DNA from: Flavobacterium supellecticarium
Lineage (GTDB): Bacteria > Bacteroidota > Bacteroidia > Flavobacteriales > Flavobacteriaceae
Reading direction: 5' to 3'
Length of the DNA: 64,000 bases
Assembly: GCF_004801375.1 (NCBI RefSeq)
Contig: NZ_SSNZ01000001.1
Span: forward strand, 620,001-684,000
Shown here: piece after piece, positions 37,601 through 48,705 of the stretch
Numbering within the stretch: the stretch's first letter is position 1
How the letters are laid out: every line of letters begins with the position of its first letter
Position numbers and translations under genes: made by a program
Notes under the pieces: model-generated
The model's database searches: none
What the model was told of the DNA's origin: nothing
What the model saw: only the letters and a program-made list of their open reading frames with translations

Positions 37601-38533
37601 ATGGACATGAAAACTATACGCCTGTTTTGCCCGGCAACCGTTGCCAATGTATCCTGCGGATTCGATGTATTGGGCTTGTGTCTCGACACCATCGGGGACG
37701 AAATGATTGTGACACAAACCACCCAAAAAGGTATCCGCATCATCGGGATAACCGGAGCCGACTTACCACTGAAAGCCGCACAAAACGTAGCCGGAGTGGC
37801 TGCTATGGCTTTATTGGAAGTCCTACAACCCGATTGTGGTTTTGATATCGTAATTCATAAAAAAATCAAGGCTGGAAGTGGCATTGGCAGTTCTGCCGCA
37901 AGTGCTGCCGGAGCCGTTTTCGGCATCAATATGCTATTGGGTAATCCATTCAGCACAAAGGAACTTATTCCATTTGCCATGAAAGGAGAAGCCGTAGCGA
38001 GTGGTTGCGAACATGCCGATAATGTTGCTCCGGCACTTTTGGGTGGTTTTACACTTATTCGCGGTTACGAACCATTGGATGTGGTAGCTTTACCGGTACC
38101 GTCCGAATTATATGCCACTGTTATTCATCCGCAGATCGAATTAAAAACATCCGAAATGCGTGCCGTATTACCAACCCAAATTCCGCTAAAAAAAGCTATT
38201 GCCCAATCGGGAAATCTGGGCGGATTAATTGCCGGTTTGTATACCAGCGATTACGAACTGATACGTCGTTCGCTTCACGATCGGATCGTTGAACCTTTAC
38301 GGGCAGGTTATATTCCGGGGTTTGATCTGATAAAAGAAACCGCATTGCAACACGGTGCTTTAGGCGTTGGAATCTCCGGATCAGGGCCTTCTGTTTTTAC
38401 TTTAAATAAAGATCTTGAAACAACTCATAAAGTAGCTTTTGCAATGGAACAAAAATATACCGAAACCGGAATACCCTTTGAAGTTTACGTATCGCCGGTT
38501 GCAACCCGGGGAGTACAATTAATTAACAGTTAA
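37601..38533 (+). CDS. thrB: homoserine kinase
   Basis: The 310-residue GHMP-type kinase phosphorylates homoserine with ATP. Its ATP-binding motif is KAGSGIGSSAASAAGAVFG (around 90-110), the N-terminal substrate motif is LFCPATVANVSCGFDVLG, and the third GHMP motif is GALGVGISGSGPSVFTL near the C-terminus. The start MDMKTIRLFCPA is 5 bp after the thrA stop; an ATG two codons later is the alternative. Middle gene of thrABC. Confidence 0.97.
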   Translation: MDMKTIRLFCPATVANVSCGFDVLGLCLDTIGDEMIVTQTTQKGIRIIGITGADLPLKAAQNVAGVAAMALLEVLQPDCGFDIVIHKKIKAGSGIGSSAASAAGAVFGINMLLGNPFSTKELIPFAMKGEAVASGCEHADNVAPALLGGFTLIRGYEPLDVVALPVPSELYATVIHPQIELKTSEMRAVLPTQIPLKKAIAQSGNLGGLIAGLYTSDYELIRRSLHDRIVEPLRAGYIPGFDLIKETALQHGALGVGISGSGPSVFTLNKDLETTHKVAFAMEQKYTETGIPFEVYVSPVATRGVQLINS

Positions 38534-38543
38534 AAACAGTATT

Positions 38544-39833
38544 ATGAACTATTATAGTCTTACGAACAAACAACACCGCGTCGGGTTTCGGGAAGCCGTT
38601 TTACAGAGTATTGGCCCCGATGGAGGTTTGTATTTCCCGGAAAAAATAACACCACTACCCGGCTCTTTTTTTACGGCATTAAACAAAAGAGACAACCCGA
38701 GTATTGCCTATACAGTTCTGGCACCTTTTATCGGAGATACCCTTCCGGAAAATGAGTTACAACAGATAATCAACGAAACCTTTTCATTTGACTTTCCGGT
38801 CGTTCCGATAGAAAAAGATATTTATACTCTGGAACTTTTCCACGGGCCGACACTCGCATTTAAGGATGTTGGTGCGCGTTTTATGTCGCGTTGTCTGGCG
38901 TATTTTAACCGGGAAAACAACCGGAAAACAACCATTCTTGTCGCTACTTCGGGTGATACCGGTGGCGCCGTAGCCAATGGTTTTCTGGGCATAAAAAATG
39001 TCGATGTGGTCGTGCTCTATCCCAAAGGAAAAGTCAGTCCGATACAGGAAGCCCAATTAACCACTTTGGGACAAAACATTAGCGCACTGGAAGTTCAGGG
39101 GTCGTTTGACGATTGTCAGGCGATGGTTAAAAAAGCATTTCAGGATAGCGATCTGAAAACCAAAAACCTAACCTCGGCCAATTCAATCAATGTGGCGCGT
39201 TGGTTACCACAGATGTGTTATTTTTTCTTTGCGTATAAAGTTCTCCAGGACACCGGAAAACCACTATATGTTTCCTGTCCAAGTGGTAACTTTGGCAATA
39301 TCGGTGCCGGAATGCTGGCCAAAAAACTCGGCTTACCGATCGCCCATTTTATTGCGGCCACTAATGCCAACGATACCGTTCCGCGCTATCTGGATAATGG
39401 GATTTACCAACCCAAAGCGACGATCTGTACCGTTTCGAATGCAATGGATGTGAGCGATCCCAGTAATTTTATCCGTATACAGGAATTGTATGCTCGTGAT
39501 CTGAATCAACTAAAAAAAGACTTTTCGTCCTATACCTTTAGTGATACCGAAACGCGAATCGCAATGGAATCGGTTTTCCAAAAAGTGCAGTATATCATGG
39601 ATCCGCATGGTGCGGTTGGCTACCTCGGATTGCAAAAAAAACTAGCTCATAATCCCGATATAACCGGATTATTTCTCGAAACAGCCCATCCGGTAAAATT
39701 TCTGGGCACCGTTCAATCGTATTTAAACCACGGCTTGCTCATTCCGGAATCCCTTCAAGAAATGATGGACAAACCCAAACAAAGTATTCTGATTCGAAAT
39801 TACGAAGAACTCAAAGATTATCTCAGACAGTAA
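38544..39833 (+). CDS. thrC: threonine synthase
   Basis: The 429-residue PLP enzyme converts phosphohomoserine to threonine. The cofactor lysine lies in LFHGPTLAFKDVGARFM (about residue 110). Other conserved segments are TILVATSGDTGGAVANGFLG, the phosphate-binding CPSGNFGNIGAGMLA and ILDPHGAVGYLG-type residues near the end (YIMDPHGAVGYLG). It starts 10 bp after thrB and closes the operon. The gap to gcvT is 63 bp without an obvious terminator, so some read-through is possible. Confidence 0.97.
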   Translation: MNYYSLTNKQHRVGFREAVLQSIGPDGGLYFPEKITPLPGSFFTALNKRDNPSIAYTVLAPFIGDTLPENELQQIINETFSFDFPVVPIEKDIYTLELFHGPTLAFKDVGARFMSRCLAYFNRENNRKTTILVATSGDTGGAVANGFLGIKNVDVVVLYPKGKVSPIQEAQLTTLGQNISALEVQGSFDDCQAMVKKAFQDSDLKTKNLTSANSINVARWLPQMCYFFFAYKVLQDTGKPLYVSCPSGNFGNIGAGMLAKKLGLPIAHFIAATNANDTVPRYLDNGIYQPKATICTVSNAMDVSDPSNFIRIQELYARDLNQLKKDFSSYTFSDTETRIAMESVFQKVQYIMDPHGAVGYLGLQKKLAHNPDITGLFLETAHPVKFLGTVQSYLNHGLLIPESLQEMMDKPKQSILIRNYEELKDYLRQ

Positions 39834-39896
39834 AACACTTTGCCACTCCGTAAAAAATCAATACATTAGCGGCCTAAAATAAATATACAGCACAAA

Positions 39897-40979
39897 ATGA
39901 AAAATACAGCATTAACGCACGTTCACGAAAGTTTGGGAGCTAAAATGGTTCCGTTTGCAGGATATAACATGCCTGTTCAGTACGAAGGAGTTAACATTGA
40001 GCATGAAACGGTTCGTAACGGCGTAGGTGTTTTTGATGTGTCCCATATGGGTGAATTTTTCCTTCGTGGCGAAAATGCCCTGGCTTTGATCCAAAAAGTA
40101 ACGTCTAACGACGCTTCTAAATTAGTGGATGGAAAAGCACAATATTCGTGTCTTCCCAACAACGAAGGCGGTATTGTGGACGATCTTATTATTTATAAAA
40201 TTGCCGATAACAACTACCTGTTAGTCGTTAACGCTTCCAACATTGAAAAAGACTGGAACTGGATTTCACAGCACAACGATTTGGGTGTGACTATGGAAAA
40301 TGCATCCGATGCCTATTCGTTATTAGCCATCCAGGGACCAAAAGCAGCCGAAGCGATGCAATCGTTAACGGCAATCGATTTGGCTAATATGCCGTATTAT
40401 TCGTTTCAAATGGGTGAATTTGCCGGTGTAAAAGACGTCATCATTTCGGCTACGGGTTATACCGGATCAGGCGGATTTGAGATCTACTTTAAAAATGAAG
40501 ATGCCGAAACCATCTGGAACAAGGTATTCGAAGCCGGAGCGGCATTCGGAATCAAACCAATCGGATTGGCTGCCCGTGATACCTTACGTCTGGAAATGGG
40601 CTTCTGCTTATACGGAAACGACATCAACGATACGACTTCCCCATTAGAAGCCGGATTGGGGTGGATCACTAAATTCGATAAAGCGTTTGTGAATTCCGCA
40701 AACCTGAAAGCACAAAAAGAAGCCGGAGTTTCCCGAAAATTAGTCGCTTTCGAATTAACCGAAAGAGGTATTCCACGTCATGACTATGAAATCGTAGACA
40801 AAGACGGCAATGTAATCGGCGTAGTTACCTCCGGAACCATGTCGCCATCGCTAAACAAAGGTATTGGTTTAGGCTATGTACCGACTGCTTTTTCGGCAGT
40901 TGACAGTGAAATTGCGATCCGAATCCGAAAAAATGATGTAGCTGCAAAAGTGGTTAAATTACCATTTTACAAAAAATAA
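39897..40979 (+). CDS. gcvT: aminomethyltransferase (glycine cleavage T protein)
   Basis: The 360-residue T protein of the glycine cleavage system moves the aminomethyl carbon from the H protein lipoyl arm to tetrahydrofolate. Motifs are HVSHMGEF-like residues (FDVSHMGEF), the folate pocket [30 protein letters not shown], and [19 protein letters not shown] with the catalytic aspartate region. The C-terminal barrel domain contains [20 protein letters not shown]. Other gcv genes are not in the window. It links to thrABC through glycine/threonine metabolism. Confidence 0.97.
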   Translation: MKNTALTHVHESLGAKMVPFAGYNMPVQYEGVNIEHETVRNGVGVFDVSHMGEFFLRGENALALIQKVTSNDASKLVDGKAQYSCLPNNEGGIVDDLIIYKIADNNYLLVVNASNIEKDWNWISQHNDLGVTMENASDAYSLLAIQGPKAAEAMQSLTAIDLANMPYYSFQMGEFAGVKDVIISATGYTGSGGFEIYFKNEDAETIWNKVFEAGAAFGIKPIGLAARDTLRLEMGFCLYGNDINDTTSPLEAGLGWITKFDKAFVNSANLKAQKEAGVSRKLVAFELTERGIPRHDYEIVDKDGNVIGVVTSGTMSPSLNKGIGLGYVPTAFSAVDSEIAIRIRKNDVAAKVVKLPFYKK

Positions 40980-40989
40980 TCACAGGAAA

Positions 40990-41016
40990 AGGGACTTTAA
41001 AAAAGTCTCTTTTTTT
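40990..41016 (+). terminator. gcvT terminator
   Basis: AGGGACTTT and AAAGTCTCT form a stem over AAA, followed by seven T residues. It lies about 12 bp beyond the gcvT stop. The T run also provides the -33 TTG of the next promoter. Confidence 0.8.
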
Positions 41017-41045
41017 GTTAAAGTGCTGTAATAATTTTATTTTTG
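41015..41045 (+). promoter_or_regulatory. promoter of the YebC-family gene
   Basis: TTG (41015-41017) and TATTTTTG (41038-41045) match both consensus elements with a 20-base spacer. The site is about 43 bp before the ATG at 41089. Strong match. Confidence 0.75.
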
Positions 41046-41088
41046 CAGGCTGTTTTTACAAACTATAAACAAATACAATATAACTCTT

Positions 41089-41805
41089 ATGGGAAGAGCG
41101 TTTGAATTTAGAAAAGCAAGAAAAATGAAACGTTGGTCGGCAATGGCCAAAACGTTTACCAGAATTGGGAAAGATATCGTAATGGCGGTTAAAGAAGGCG
41201 GACCAAACCCGGAGACCAACTCCCGTTTGCGTGCGGTGATGCAAAATGCCAAAGCGGCCAACATGCCAAAAGATAACGTAGAACGTGCGATAAAAAAAGC
41301 ATCCGATAAAGATACGGCCAACTATAAAGAGGTTTTATTTGAAGGCTATGCGCCACACGGAATTGCGATTTTAATTGAAACAGCTACCGACAATAATAAC
41401 CGTACCGTAGCGAATATCCGTAGCTATTTTAACAAATGTAACGGAACACTGGGTACACAGGGTTCGGTAGAATTTATGTTTGATCATACTTGTAATTTCC
41501 GAATCCCGGCCGAAGGTCAGGATGTAGAGGAACTGGAATTGGAAATGATCGATTTTGGTGTGGAAGAAATCTTTGCCGATGAAGACGGTATCATGATGTA
41601 TGCGCCATTCGAAAGTTTTGGAGCGATCCAGAAAGAATTGGAAAACCGCAATATCGAGATCCTTTCGTCCGGTTTTGACCGTATTCCGCAAGTAACCAAA
41701 ACCCTTACTGCCGATCAGGTAGCGGATGTGGAAAAACTATTGGAAAAAATTGAGGAAGATGACGACGTGATGAACGTGTATCATACGATGGTAGAAGCCG
41801 AATAA
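41089..41805 (+). CDS. YebC/PmpR-family regulatory protein
   Basis: The 238-residue product begins MGRAFEFRKARKMKRWSAMA and continues AKTFTRIGKDIVMAVKEGGP, the family's N-terminal signature. ALLAQNAKAANMPKDNVERA-like residues follow (QNAKAANMPKDNVERAIKKA), then FDHTCNF and MMYAPFESFGAIQ in the domain that follows. YebC proteins act as DNA-binding regulators in some bacteria, and some variants help ribosomes through proline runs; which applies here cannot be told. Single gene with its own promoter and terminator. Confidence 0.93.
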   Translation: MGRAFEFRKARKMKRWSAMAKTFTRIGKDIVMAVKEGGPNPETNSRLRAVMQNAKAANMPKDNVERAIKKASDKDTANYKEVLFEGYAPHGIAILIETATDNNNRTVANIRSYFNKCNGTLGTQGSVEFMFDHTCNFRIPAEGQDVEELELEMIDFGVEEIFADEDGIMMYAPFESFGAIQKELENRNIEILSSGFDRIPQVTKTLTADQVADVEKLLEKIEEDDDVMNVYHTMVEAE

Positions 41806-41824
41806 GCTTACCTCATTTACAATA

Positions 41825-41856
41825 AAAAAACTACGATAGCAATGTCGTAGTTTTTT
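41825..41856 (+). terminator. YebC gene terminator
   Basis: AAAAAACTACGA (41825-41836) and TCGTAGTTTTTT (41845-41856) form a perfect 12-bp stem. It sits 20 bp after the stop. A CACCTGAC palindrome follows about 15 bp later. Confidence 0.9.
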
Positions 41857-41872
41857 ATGGACGCATTTATTT

Positions 41873-41911
41873 AAACACCTGACCCGTTTTGAAAACGGGT
41901 CAGGTGTTTTT
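41873..41911. repeat. palindromic intergenic element, copy C (compensated variant)
   Basis: AAACACCTGACCCGTTTT and AAAACGGGTCAGGTGTTT pair perfectly. Relative to copy B the inner stem has CCCG in place of CAGG, with the matching change on the other arm. It lies between the YebC gene and the convergent 81-residue gene. Confidence 0.85.
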
Positions 41912-41914
41912 TTA

Positions 41915-42160
41915 TTATAAGCCTCTTTCTTTTAGCTGTTCTTTTAACGCAGTGTATTTTTTGGTGTTCTTTGTCGCAATAGGGATATAGACAAGCGGAA
42001 TAAAGGTAAATATCCCAAATCCGCCTTTAATGGTACCATAACAGGCTACTCCTATTAAAAAACCAATAATCCCGGCATCGTAAAATCGGGTGGTTTTCAT
42101 TTTTTTTATTGCCTGCACTAGCTCCTCGTTTGTTAAAGCTCCTGGTTCTTTTTGTTCCAT
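41915..42160 (-). CDS. small membrane protein, unknown
   Basis: The 81-residue product has two hydrophobic segments, AGIIGFLIGVACYGTIKGG and FGIFTFIPLVYIPIA, between charged ends (MEQKEPGALTNEELVQAI and KKYTALKEQLKERGL). It is probably an inner-membrane protein with both ends on the cytoplasmic side. I do not recognise a family. Located between the palindromic element and the CRISPR array. Confidence 0.65.
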   Translation of the reverse strand: MEQKEPGALTNEELVQAIKKMKTTRFYDAGIIGFLIGVACYGTIKGGFGIFTFIPLVYIPIATKNTKKYTALKEQLKERGL

Positions 42161-42303
42161 TTTTTATAGTTTTTGGTTTGGTTTTGGGGTTGTATCTGCT
42201 CTTCTATTCCATCAAGCGGATTATTTCGATACGAATGTAGTAAAATTTCTCTTTTGTGGGTAAAAATAAAAAACACTTAAAGTAGATACTATCAATTATT
42301 AAG

Positions 42304-42913
42304 GCAATGAATTCCTTTCAAATTTTTGTAGTTTTATCGAATACGATTCCAACATTTAGTAATCATAGTAGTTTTACCTACCCGTTGTGAATTCCTTTCA
42401 AATTTTTGTAGTTTTATCGAATACGATTCCAACGAAGCTACCGATTTAATAACGGGCGGACGAGTTGTGAATTCCTTTCAAATTTTTGTAGTTTTATCGA
42501 ATACGATTCCAACTTGGTATTAACGTGGCCGGCTCGCCAACTTGTTGTGAATTCCTTTCAAATTTTTGTAGTTTTATCGAATACGATTCCAACAAACGTT
42601 CGTTCGTGTACGATTGGCGGTGAGTTGTGAATTCCTTTCAAATTTTTGTAGTTTTATCGAATACGATTCCAACAACCGACACAAGAATGGTATAGGCCAA
42701 CTTGTTGTGAATTCCTTTCAAATTTTTGTAGTTTTATCGAATACGATTCCAACAGACAATAAACCAGTTTTGAACGTGACTGTGTTGTGAATTCCTTTCA
42801 AATTTTTGTAGTTTTATCGAATACGATTCCAACTTGTCACCTTTTTTAAATGGCTTAGTGCTTGTTGTGAATTCCTTTCAAATTTTTGTAGTTTTATCGA
42901 ATACGATTCCAAC
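42304..42913 (+). CRISPR. CRISPR array 1, type II-C, 8 repeats and 7 spacers
   Basis: Repeats are 50 bp with a strict 80-bp period (starts at 42304, 42384, 42464, 42544, 42624, 42704, 42784, 42864) and 30-bp spacers. The repeat begins GTTGTGAATTCCTTTCAA and ends ATCGAATACGATTCCAAC. The first repeat is degenerate in its first bases (GCAATGAATTCC), the others are identical. The 5' part pairs with the tracrRNA anti-repeat, so crRNAs run on the plus strand. Spacer sources are unknown. Placed downstream of, and convergent to, cas2. Confidence 0.97.
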
Positions 42914-42973
42914 CTCTTTGGAAACCTTGTAAACACAAGGGTTTTGGTATAATCTACAAAATAAAAAAATAAT
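42914..42973 (+). promoter_or_regulatory. leader-like flank of array 1
   Basis: The 60 bp after the last repeat begin CTCTTTGGAAACCTTGTAAA and are nearly the same as the flank of array 2 (49659-49716), while the opposite ends of the arrays are not alike. A small inverted repeat (AAACCTTGT, ACAAGGGTTT) lies in it. A conserved array-end flank is what a leader looks like; the degenerate repeat is at the other end, which supports this. Confidence 0.65.
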
Positions 42974-43013
42974 AAAAAATGCCTGATAAAATGAATTATC
43001 AAGGCATTTTTTT
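42974..43013. terminator. hairpin between array 1 and cas2
   Basis: AAAAAATGCC(T)GATAA and TTATCAAGGCATTTTTT pair around AATGAA with a single bulge. It follows array 1 on one strand and the cas2 stop on the other, and can end both transcripts. Confidence 0.85.
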
Positions 43014-43020
43014 ATTTCTA

Positions 43021-44246
<1,226 letters not shown>

Positions 44247-44249
44247 TAC

Positions 44250-47200
44250 TTAAGCTTTAAATATATTTCCCAATCGATCTACTTTCAATTTGATGCATTT
44301 TTCTTTTATACGAACCGAATTATCCATTGTTACTTCCAATTTATTTAAACTACCAAACTCACCAATCTTACTTTTAGAATCATAATTTTTAATTAACGTA
44401 GCAACCCTTGAATGAATAAAATGACATTCACTACCAGTACTACTTACCATTTTATATAATCGGTTGACTTGTTCTTTATTCAAATTATTAAAGTTAATTC
44501 CGGAAATATCTTCTTCATCCATTGGTACATAAACCAAATCATTAGGAGATAATGTAAATAGCAATTGATGTCCTTTTTCATTTATTTCTGGAACGGACGG
44601 CAAACCTTGTTTTTGTCTTTCAATAACCAGATTTAAGGCGATAGTATCATAATTTCTTTTACCACTTTTATCCTGATAAACCGCAAAAAACAAGTTAGTC
44701 CCTTTAGCTGCTTCTACATATTTTTTTGTTTTATTACCCGTTTCTCCTAATTGAAATTTACTCCCTTGCTCGAAAACCCTAACTTTTAAAATAGGTTGGT
44801 GTAATTTACCTTCATTATAATCCCGTATATTCTGATTCATTTCTTCTATTCCTTCAGGCGAAAAAGCAATTTCCGAATCGTTGTTTTTACTCTTGAGGTA
44901 ATTACTTACTATTTTTTGAATTCCAGTATCCGTTATTGTTTCTATATTGTTTTCATTAAAAGAGCTATCCAACGATTTTCTTGTAGCGGTTAAAATCTTT
45001 CCCTTCCCTACTTTTATACGATCTAAACTTATTTTGCCCGAAACAGTTTCTTTATGCAATGGTTTTCGGATTGCCCAATTAATACCTTCCTGCTTCACTG
45101 TTTCTTTTACCTTTTCTCCGTTTTTATCTATCCATTTTTCATAATAATTGGTCGCCTTATTGATAACACGTAGATTTTGTTTAAAACTTACCACTATTCT
45201 TTCTAATTCATCTTTACTATCGGTTGTAAAAGTTTCCCATGGCTTTTTAAATACCCATTTATAGTTTTCGGAAGAGCCATTATTATATTTCTTATCACAC
45301 AATTTGGCTCGTAAATCAAAACGGAATTTTTGTTTTTCTTCTTTTGTTTTCCAATTCTTTAACGCATGCTCGTTATTCATAAAGTTTATATGATCTCTTG
45401 TTGCACAGGCAATAATTAAAGCATCTAAAGCATGGTGACGATGATCAATCCGTTTTTTAGAAAAGTTCTTCGAAAGTTCAAGCGGAACCGTTGGCAAATG
45501 CTGCTGGTAATTTTCATTCCATGATGTAAAATCGGATGAATTGGTTAGTTCATTCATTCGTTCAAATCGTGGTAAAATCAAATCATTCCAAATATCATTT
45601 AATCCCCAATCCTGTTTTAAAGCTGTTGTAATTTTACCATTTCCAGAAATCAGGTTTTTAGAATTAACACCGTCATCGTTAGATTCTGAACGAACAATAT
45701 TTGACAGAATTCCGGAAATATATTTACTGATATAACGGGTATCATTTAGCTGACGTTCTATCATTTTTTCCGGTATATCTTCCATTAGCAATTTGTTTCG
45801 TTTCGCTCTGTTTTTAGCATAATTTTGGTTTACAAATTCCTCGTAGCCTGACACTTCGAATATTTTCACTTGTTTTCCCATTCCACAATCCACAATCTGT
45901 CCATGGAATTTTTTAATAAACGCCAACCCGATAGTATTATCTTTAAGCTTATTAACAGCTGCCTCACAAATAATTTTGTTACTAAAACTATCGTCAAAAT
46001 AGATGCTTTGCGGAATGATATGTTCTATCTCATATTCCGGTGTAAATAATTTGTTTAACGGAATAATTTGTCCGGTATAAGGAGAACGATATTTTTGTTC
46101 CAGCCAGAGCTTATATCGCTTTAAATCGCTACTGGAAGGTTGTGCTGTTTTACTTATTTTTAAAATATCTTCTTCTATATCCATACCGGAATTTAAAACG
46201 CCATCTTCATAAATCCGTAGAATTTCCTGTTGTGAAGGAGAATACGGCCGAGCATTTTCAACGGCTTTATCCAAAGCCATTTCAGCCAATAACGCTTTGA
46301 TGCGTAGACTCGTATTCTCATTTTCGGTAACCATAGTCGTGATGCGTTCCCGTTCTTCGGCAGTATTTTTCAGATCACGTCCCAATTCTATATGAATTTC
46401 ATTAAAGAAATCTTTAGCTCCTTTACCATATTGTATCCAAATATCACGAACTACCCGTAATGTTTCCAAAACAATTTGCTCCACAATAGGATTACGTAAA
46501 GAATGTTGTTTAAAAGAGGCAATATAGTTTTCCAGGTCTTTTACAGAGTACCATTTATCGGTATTAGTTGCTTCAGAATGACGTCCGTATACTACATATT
46601 GTGCCAGCCAAAGTGGTAATTGCTGAAAGTCCGTTTCCGTTGTTAAGTGTTGCGCTTTTTCACGAACCCGATCTGTTATTTCTTTATCATATTCTCCTGT
46701 GATAATTTTAGAGATACGCTCCTGAGATTCTTTATCAATCTGATTCCAATCCCAATTTTTCCCAAAACGCATTAACGGAAGTAATTTTAAAATTGCTTTT
46801 TGAGAAAAACTACCGTAATCACTTTTAAACGGAGGGAACTTCCGGAAGGCTTCAAAAAATGATTCTTCGTTTAATTGATGTTTGCGAGCAAATGTTATTA
46901 ATGCTTTGTTGTATTCTTCTTTATCGGTTACTGAATAAATAAGATGCCATAAATTCAATTCCTGATGGAAACTTAAAAAATCAGCAGGTACATTATCAAC
47001 TTTACTCAAGCAAGAATACAACATTGCTTTTGTCTCGTTACATGGATATTTTTTATCCATCACATAATTCCAACGGTATTTTTCTATTTCGGTTGTTAAT
47101 GCTCTGCCTTTAAAACCTTTCTTCTCCAACAGAAATCGAATCAAAACCTTTTGTTCGATTTCTTTTTTATGGTTTAGAAAATCGAACAGCTCATCCTTGT

Positions 47201-48611
47201 TTTCTATAGTTTTAAAAAATTCGTCCGATACATTTACATCATCTTCCTTTCGATAAATAGCTAGATTATGAATCCATTGTAAAAGTCTGAATTCCTGGTA
47301 ATAAGGATTTGATTTTGCGATAACCTTTAACGGTCGCACTATACTTTCCCCCTTTTCATTTTTAGTCATTCTAAATTCTAAACTACAGTTAGAAACATTG
47401 GATTTCTGACTATGTAATGGTCGTTGGTAAAAAATAATATCCTTTAAAAACAAATACACAAAGTCTTTTGAAAAAAGTTGTTGTTGTTGTGTTTTATTAT
47501 GACGGTACAATTCCTCTATACATTTTTTCAATAAAAAAGTATCTTGTAATTCGACATGAAAAGACTGTTGTGTTTTTAAAATCTGTTCTAATTCTTCCTT
47601 ATAAAATTTTCGTTCGATAGTACGAACTAATTTCCCTTTTATTTTTTGTTTCGGATTTAGTAATAAATGATCATAAATATAGGTTCCAACAGTTTTCCCC
47701 AATTGACCAATGTCTTGTTCCGTTTTTTTCTTAATCAAGGTCCAATCGTCGGAACCTGGTGCCCGGAAACTGCGTTTCACATTTCCGTCTTTATCTTGTT
47801 TCTCGGTTCCGTCATCATTTAGATCTGTAGTAACGATAAAATCGCGTACTTTATCTTTCCAATCGTACAATTTGGTCTTACTGGATCGTCGATAAATCCA
47901 GCCATTTTCCAAATAAAGAGAATACCAGGTTTCCCCTTTTTTATTTTTCTCTTCATCGGCCACAACATCCAATACTCGCAAGGAATGAAAGACAACCAAT
48001 TTATTCGGATTCTCTTCTTCTTCTTCGCCACGAAGCTGATAATAGCCCCTTTTTTGGTTAAAATTCAATAAAATCCAAGCCAGTTCTTCTTTTGCTATTT
48101 TTTGCGTTAACGCTTTCTTTCTCAAAAAATATATAGTCCAATCGTAAGGAATCAAACAATCGTTCCCTTTTTTATCTTTTAAAAACTCGGGCTGATGTTG
48201 TTTAAAATCGGCCAGCATTTCAAGGAAGGAATCTTTAAATAAAAACTCATTTTGATTATATACCAATTTAGGTTCACTACCACTAAAGAACTTTCCAAAA
48301 TGCTTTTTAAAATCAATTTGCTCATCATAATGTTTCGGTAAAAAGCCCAAAAGATGTAAAACCCGATGCAAACGTTCTCTTCTTAAAAGATGACGTTCTC
48401 TTAATCGTCTTGTACTGCGATAGCCGGTTCGTTCTGCTGTTTGAGAAATTGACTTTCCTTTTCCAAAATCGCTGATTATATCTTGCGACATAGGTATAAT
48501 ACGTGTCCCCAATCCCAAAATACGACCATATTTATTTTCAAAATGTTGTTGTATTAAGCTCCAACCAATAGAATTGGTTCCTAAATCTAAACCTATTATA
48601 TATTTTTCCAT
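44250..48611 (-). CDS. cas9: CRISPR-associated endonuclease Cas9 (type II-C)
   Basis: The 1453-residue nuclease cuts DNA under guidance of crRNA and tracrRNA. RuvC residues are Asp9 in MEKYIIGLDLGTNSIGW, Glu742 in NEIHIELGRDLKN, and His1060/Asp1063 in RIDHRHHALDALIIA. The HNH nuclease has His864 in YEIEHIIPQS, with the following DDSFSNKIICEAAVNKL supporting it. The arginine-rich bridge helix is RSTRRLRERHLLRRERLHRV (about 65-85). All catalytic residues are present. It is larger than many II-C enzymes but normal for Bacteroidetes. The tracrRNA lies 95 bp upstream on the opposite strand. Confidence 0.98.
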   Translation of the reverse strand: MEKYIIGLDLGTNSIGWSLIQQHFENKYGRILGLGTRIIPMSQDIISDFGKGKSISQTAERTGYRSTRRLRERHLLRRERLHRVLHLLGFLPKHYDEQIDFKKHFGKFFSGSEPKLVYNQNEFLFKDSFLEMLADFKQHQPEFLKDKKGNDCLIPYDWTIYFLRKKALTQKIAKEELAWILLNFNQKRGYYQLRGEEEEENPNKLVVFHSLRVLDVVADEEKNKKGETWYSLYLENGWIYRRSSKTKLYDWKDKVRDFIVTTDLNDDGTEKQDKDGNVKRSFRAPGSDDWTLIKKKTEQDIGQLGKTVGTYIYDHLLLNPKQKIKGKLVRTIERKFYKEELEQILKTQQSFHVELQDTFLLKKCIEELYRHNKTQQQQLFSKDFVYLFLKDIIFYQRPLHSQKSNVSNCSLEFRMTKNEKGESIVRPLKVIAKSNPYYQEFRLLQWIHNLAIYRKEDDVNVSDEFFKTIENKDELFDFLNHKKEIEQKVLIRFLLEKKGFKGRALTTEIEKYRWNYVMDKKYPCNETKAMLYSCLSKVDNVPADFLSFHQELNLWHLIYSVTDKEEYNKALITFARKHQLNEESFFEAFRKFPPFKSDYGSFSQKAILKLLPLMRFGKNWDWNQIDKESQERISKIITGEYDKEITDRVREKAQHLTTETDFQQLPLWLAQYVVYGRHSEATNTDKWYSVKDLENYIASFKQHSLRNPIVEQIVLETLRVVRDIWIQYGKGAKDFFNEIHIELGRDLKNTAEERERITTMVTENENTSLRIKALLAEMALDKAVENARPYSPSQQEILRIYEDGVLNSGMDIEEDILKISKTAQPSSSDLKRYKLWLEQKYRSPYTGQIIPLNKLFTPEYEIEHIIPQSIYFDDSFSNKIICEAAVNKLKDNTIGLAFIKKFHGQIVDCGMGKQVKIFEVSGYEEFVNQNYAKNRAKRNKLLMEDIPEKMIERQLNDTRYISKYISGILSNIVRSESNDDGVNSKNLISGNGKITTALKQDWGLNDIWNDLILPRFERMNELTNSSDFTSWNENYQQHLPTVPLELSKNFSKKRIDHRHHALDALIIACATRDHINFMNNEHALKNWKTKEEKQKFRFDLRAKLCDKKYNNGSSENYKWVFKKPWETFTTDSKDELERIVVSFKQNLRVINKATNYYEKWIDKNGEKVKETVKQEGINWAIRKPLHKETVSGKISLDRIKVGKGKILTATRKSLDSSFNENNIETITDTGIQKIVSNYLKSKNNDSEIAFSPEGIEEMNQNIRDYNEGKLHQPILKVRVFEQGSKFQLGETGNKTKKYVEAAKGTNLFFAVYQDKSGKRNYDTIALNLVIERQKQGLPSVPEINEKGHQLLFTLSPNDLVYVPMDEEDISGINFNNLNKEQVNRLYKMVSSTGSECHFIHSRVATLIKNYDSKSKIGEFGSLNKLEVTMDNSVRIKEKCIKLKVDRLGNIFKA

Positions 48612-48705
48612 ATAGAGATGCTTTTAATTTGAAAATTAAGAAAATAATTCTTTTAAATTTTATGGTTATACGTAATGTTTATTTTATAAAAAGTATTTAA
48701 TTTGT

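Noticed and set aside
42814..43002. Minus-strand frame across the end of array 1
   Set aside because: It consists of repeat and flank sequence and has no protein-like features.
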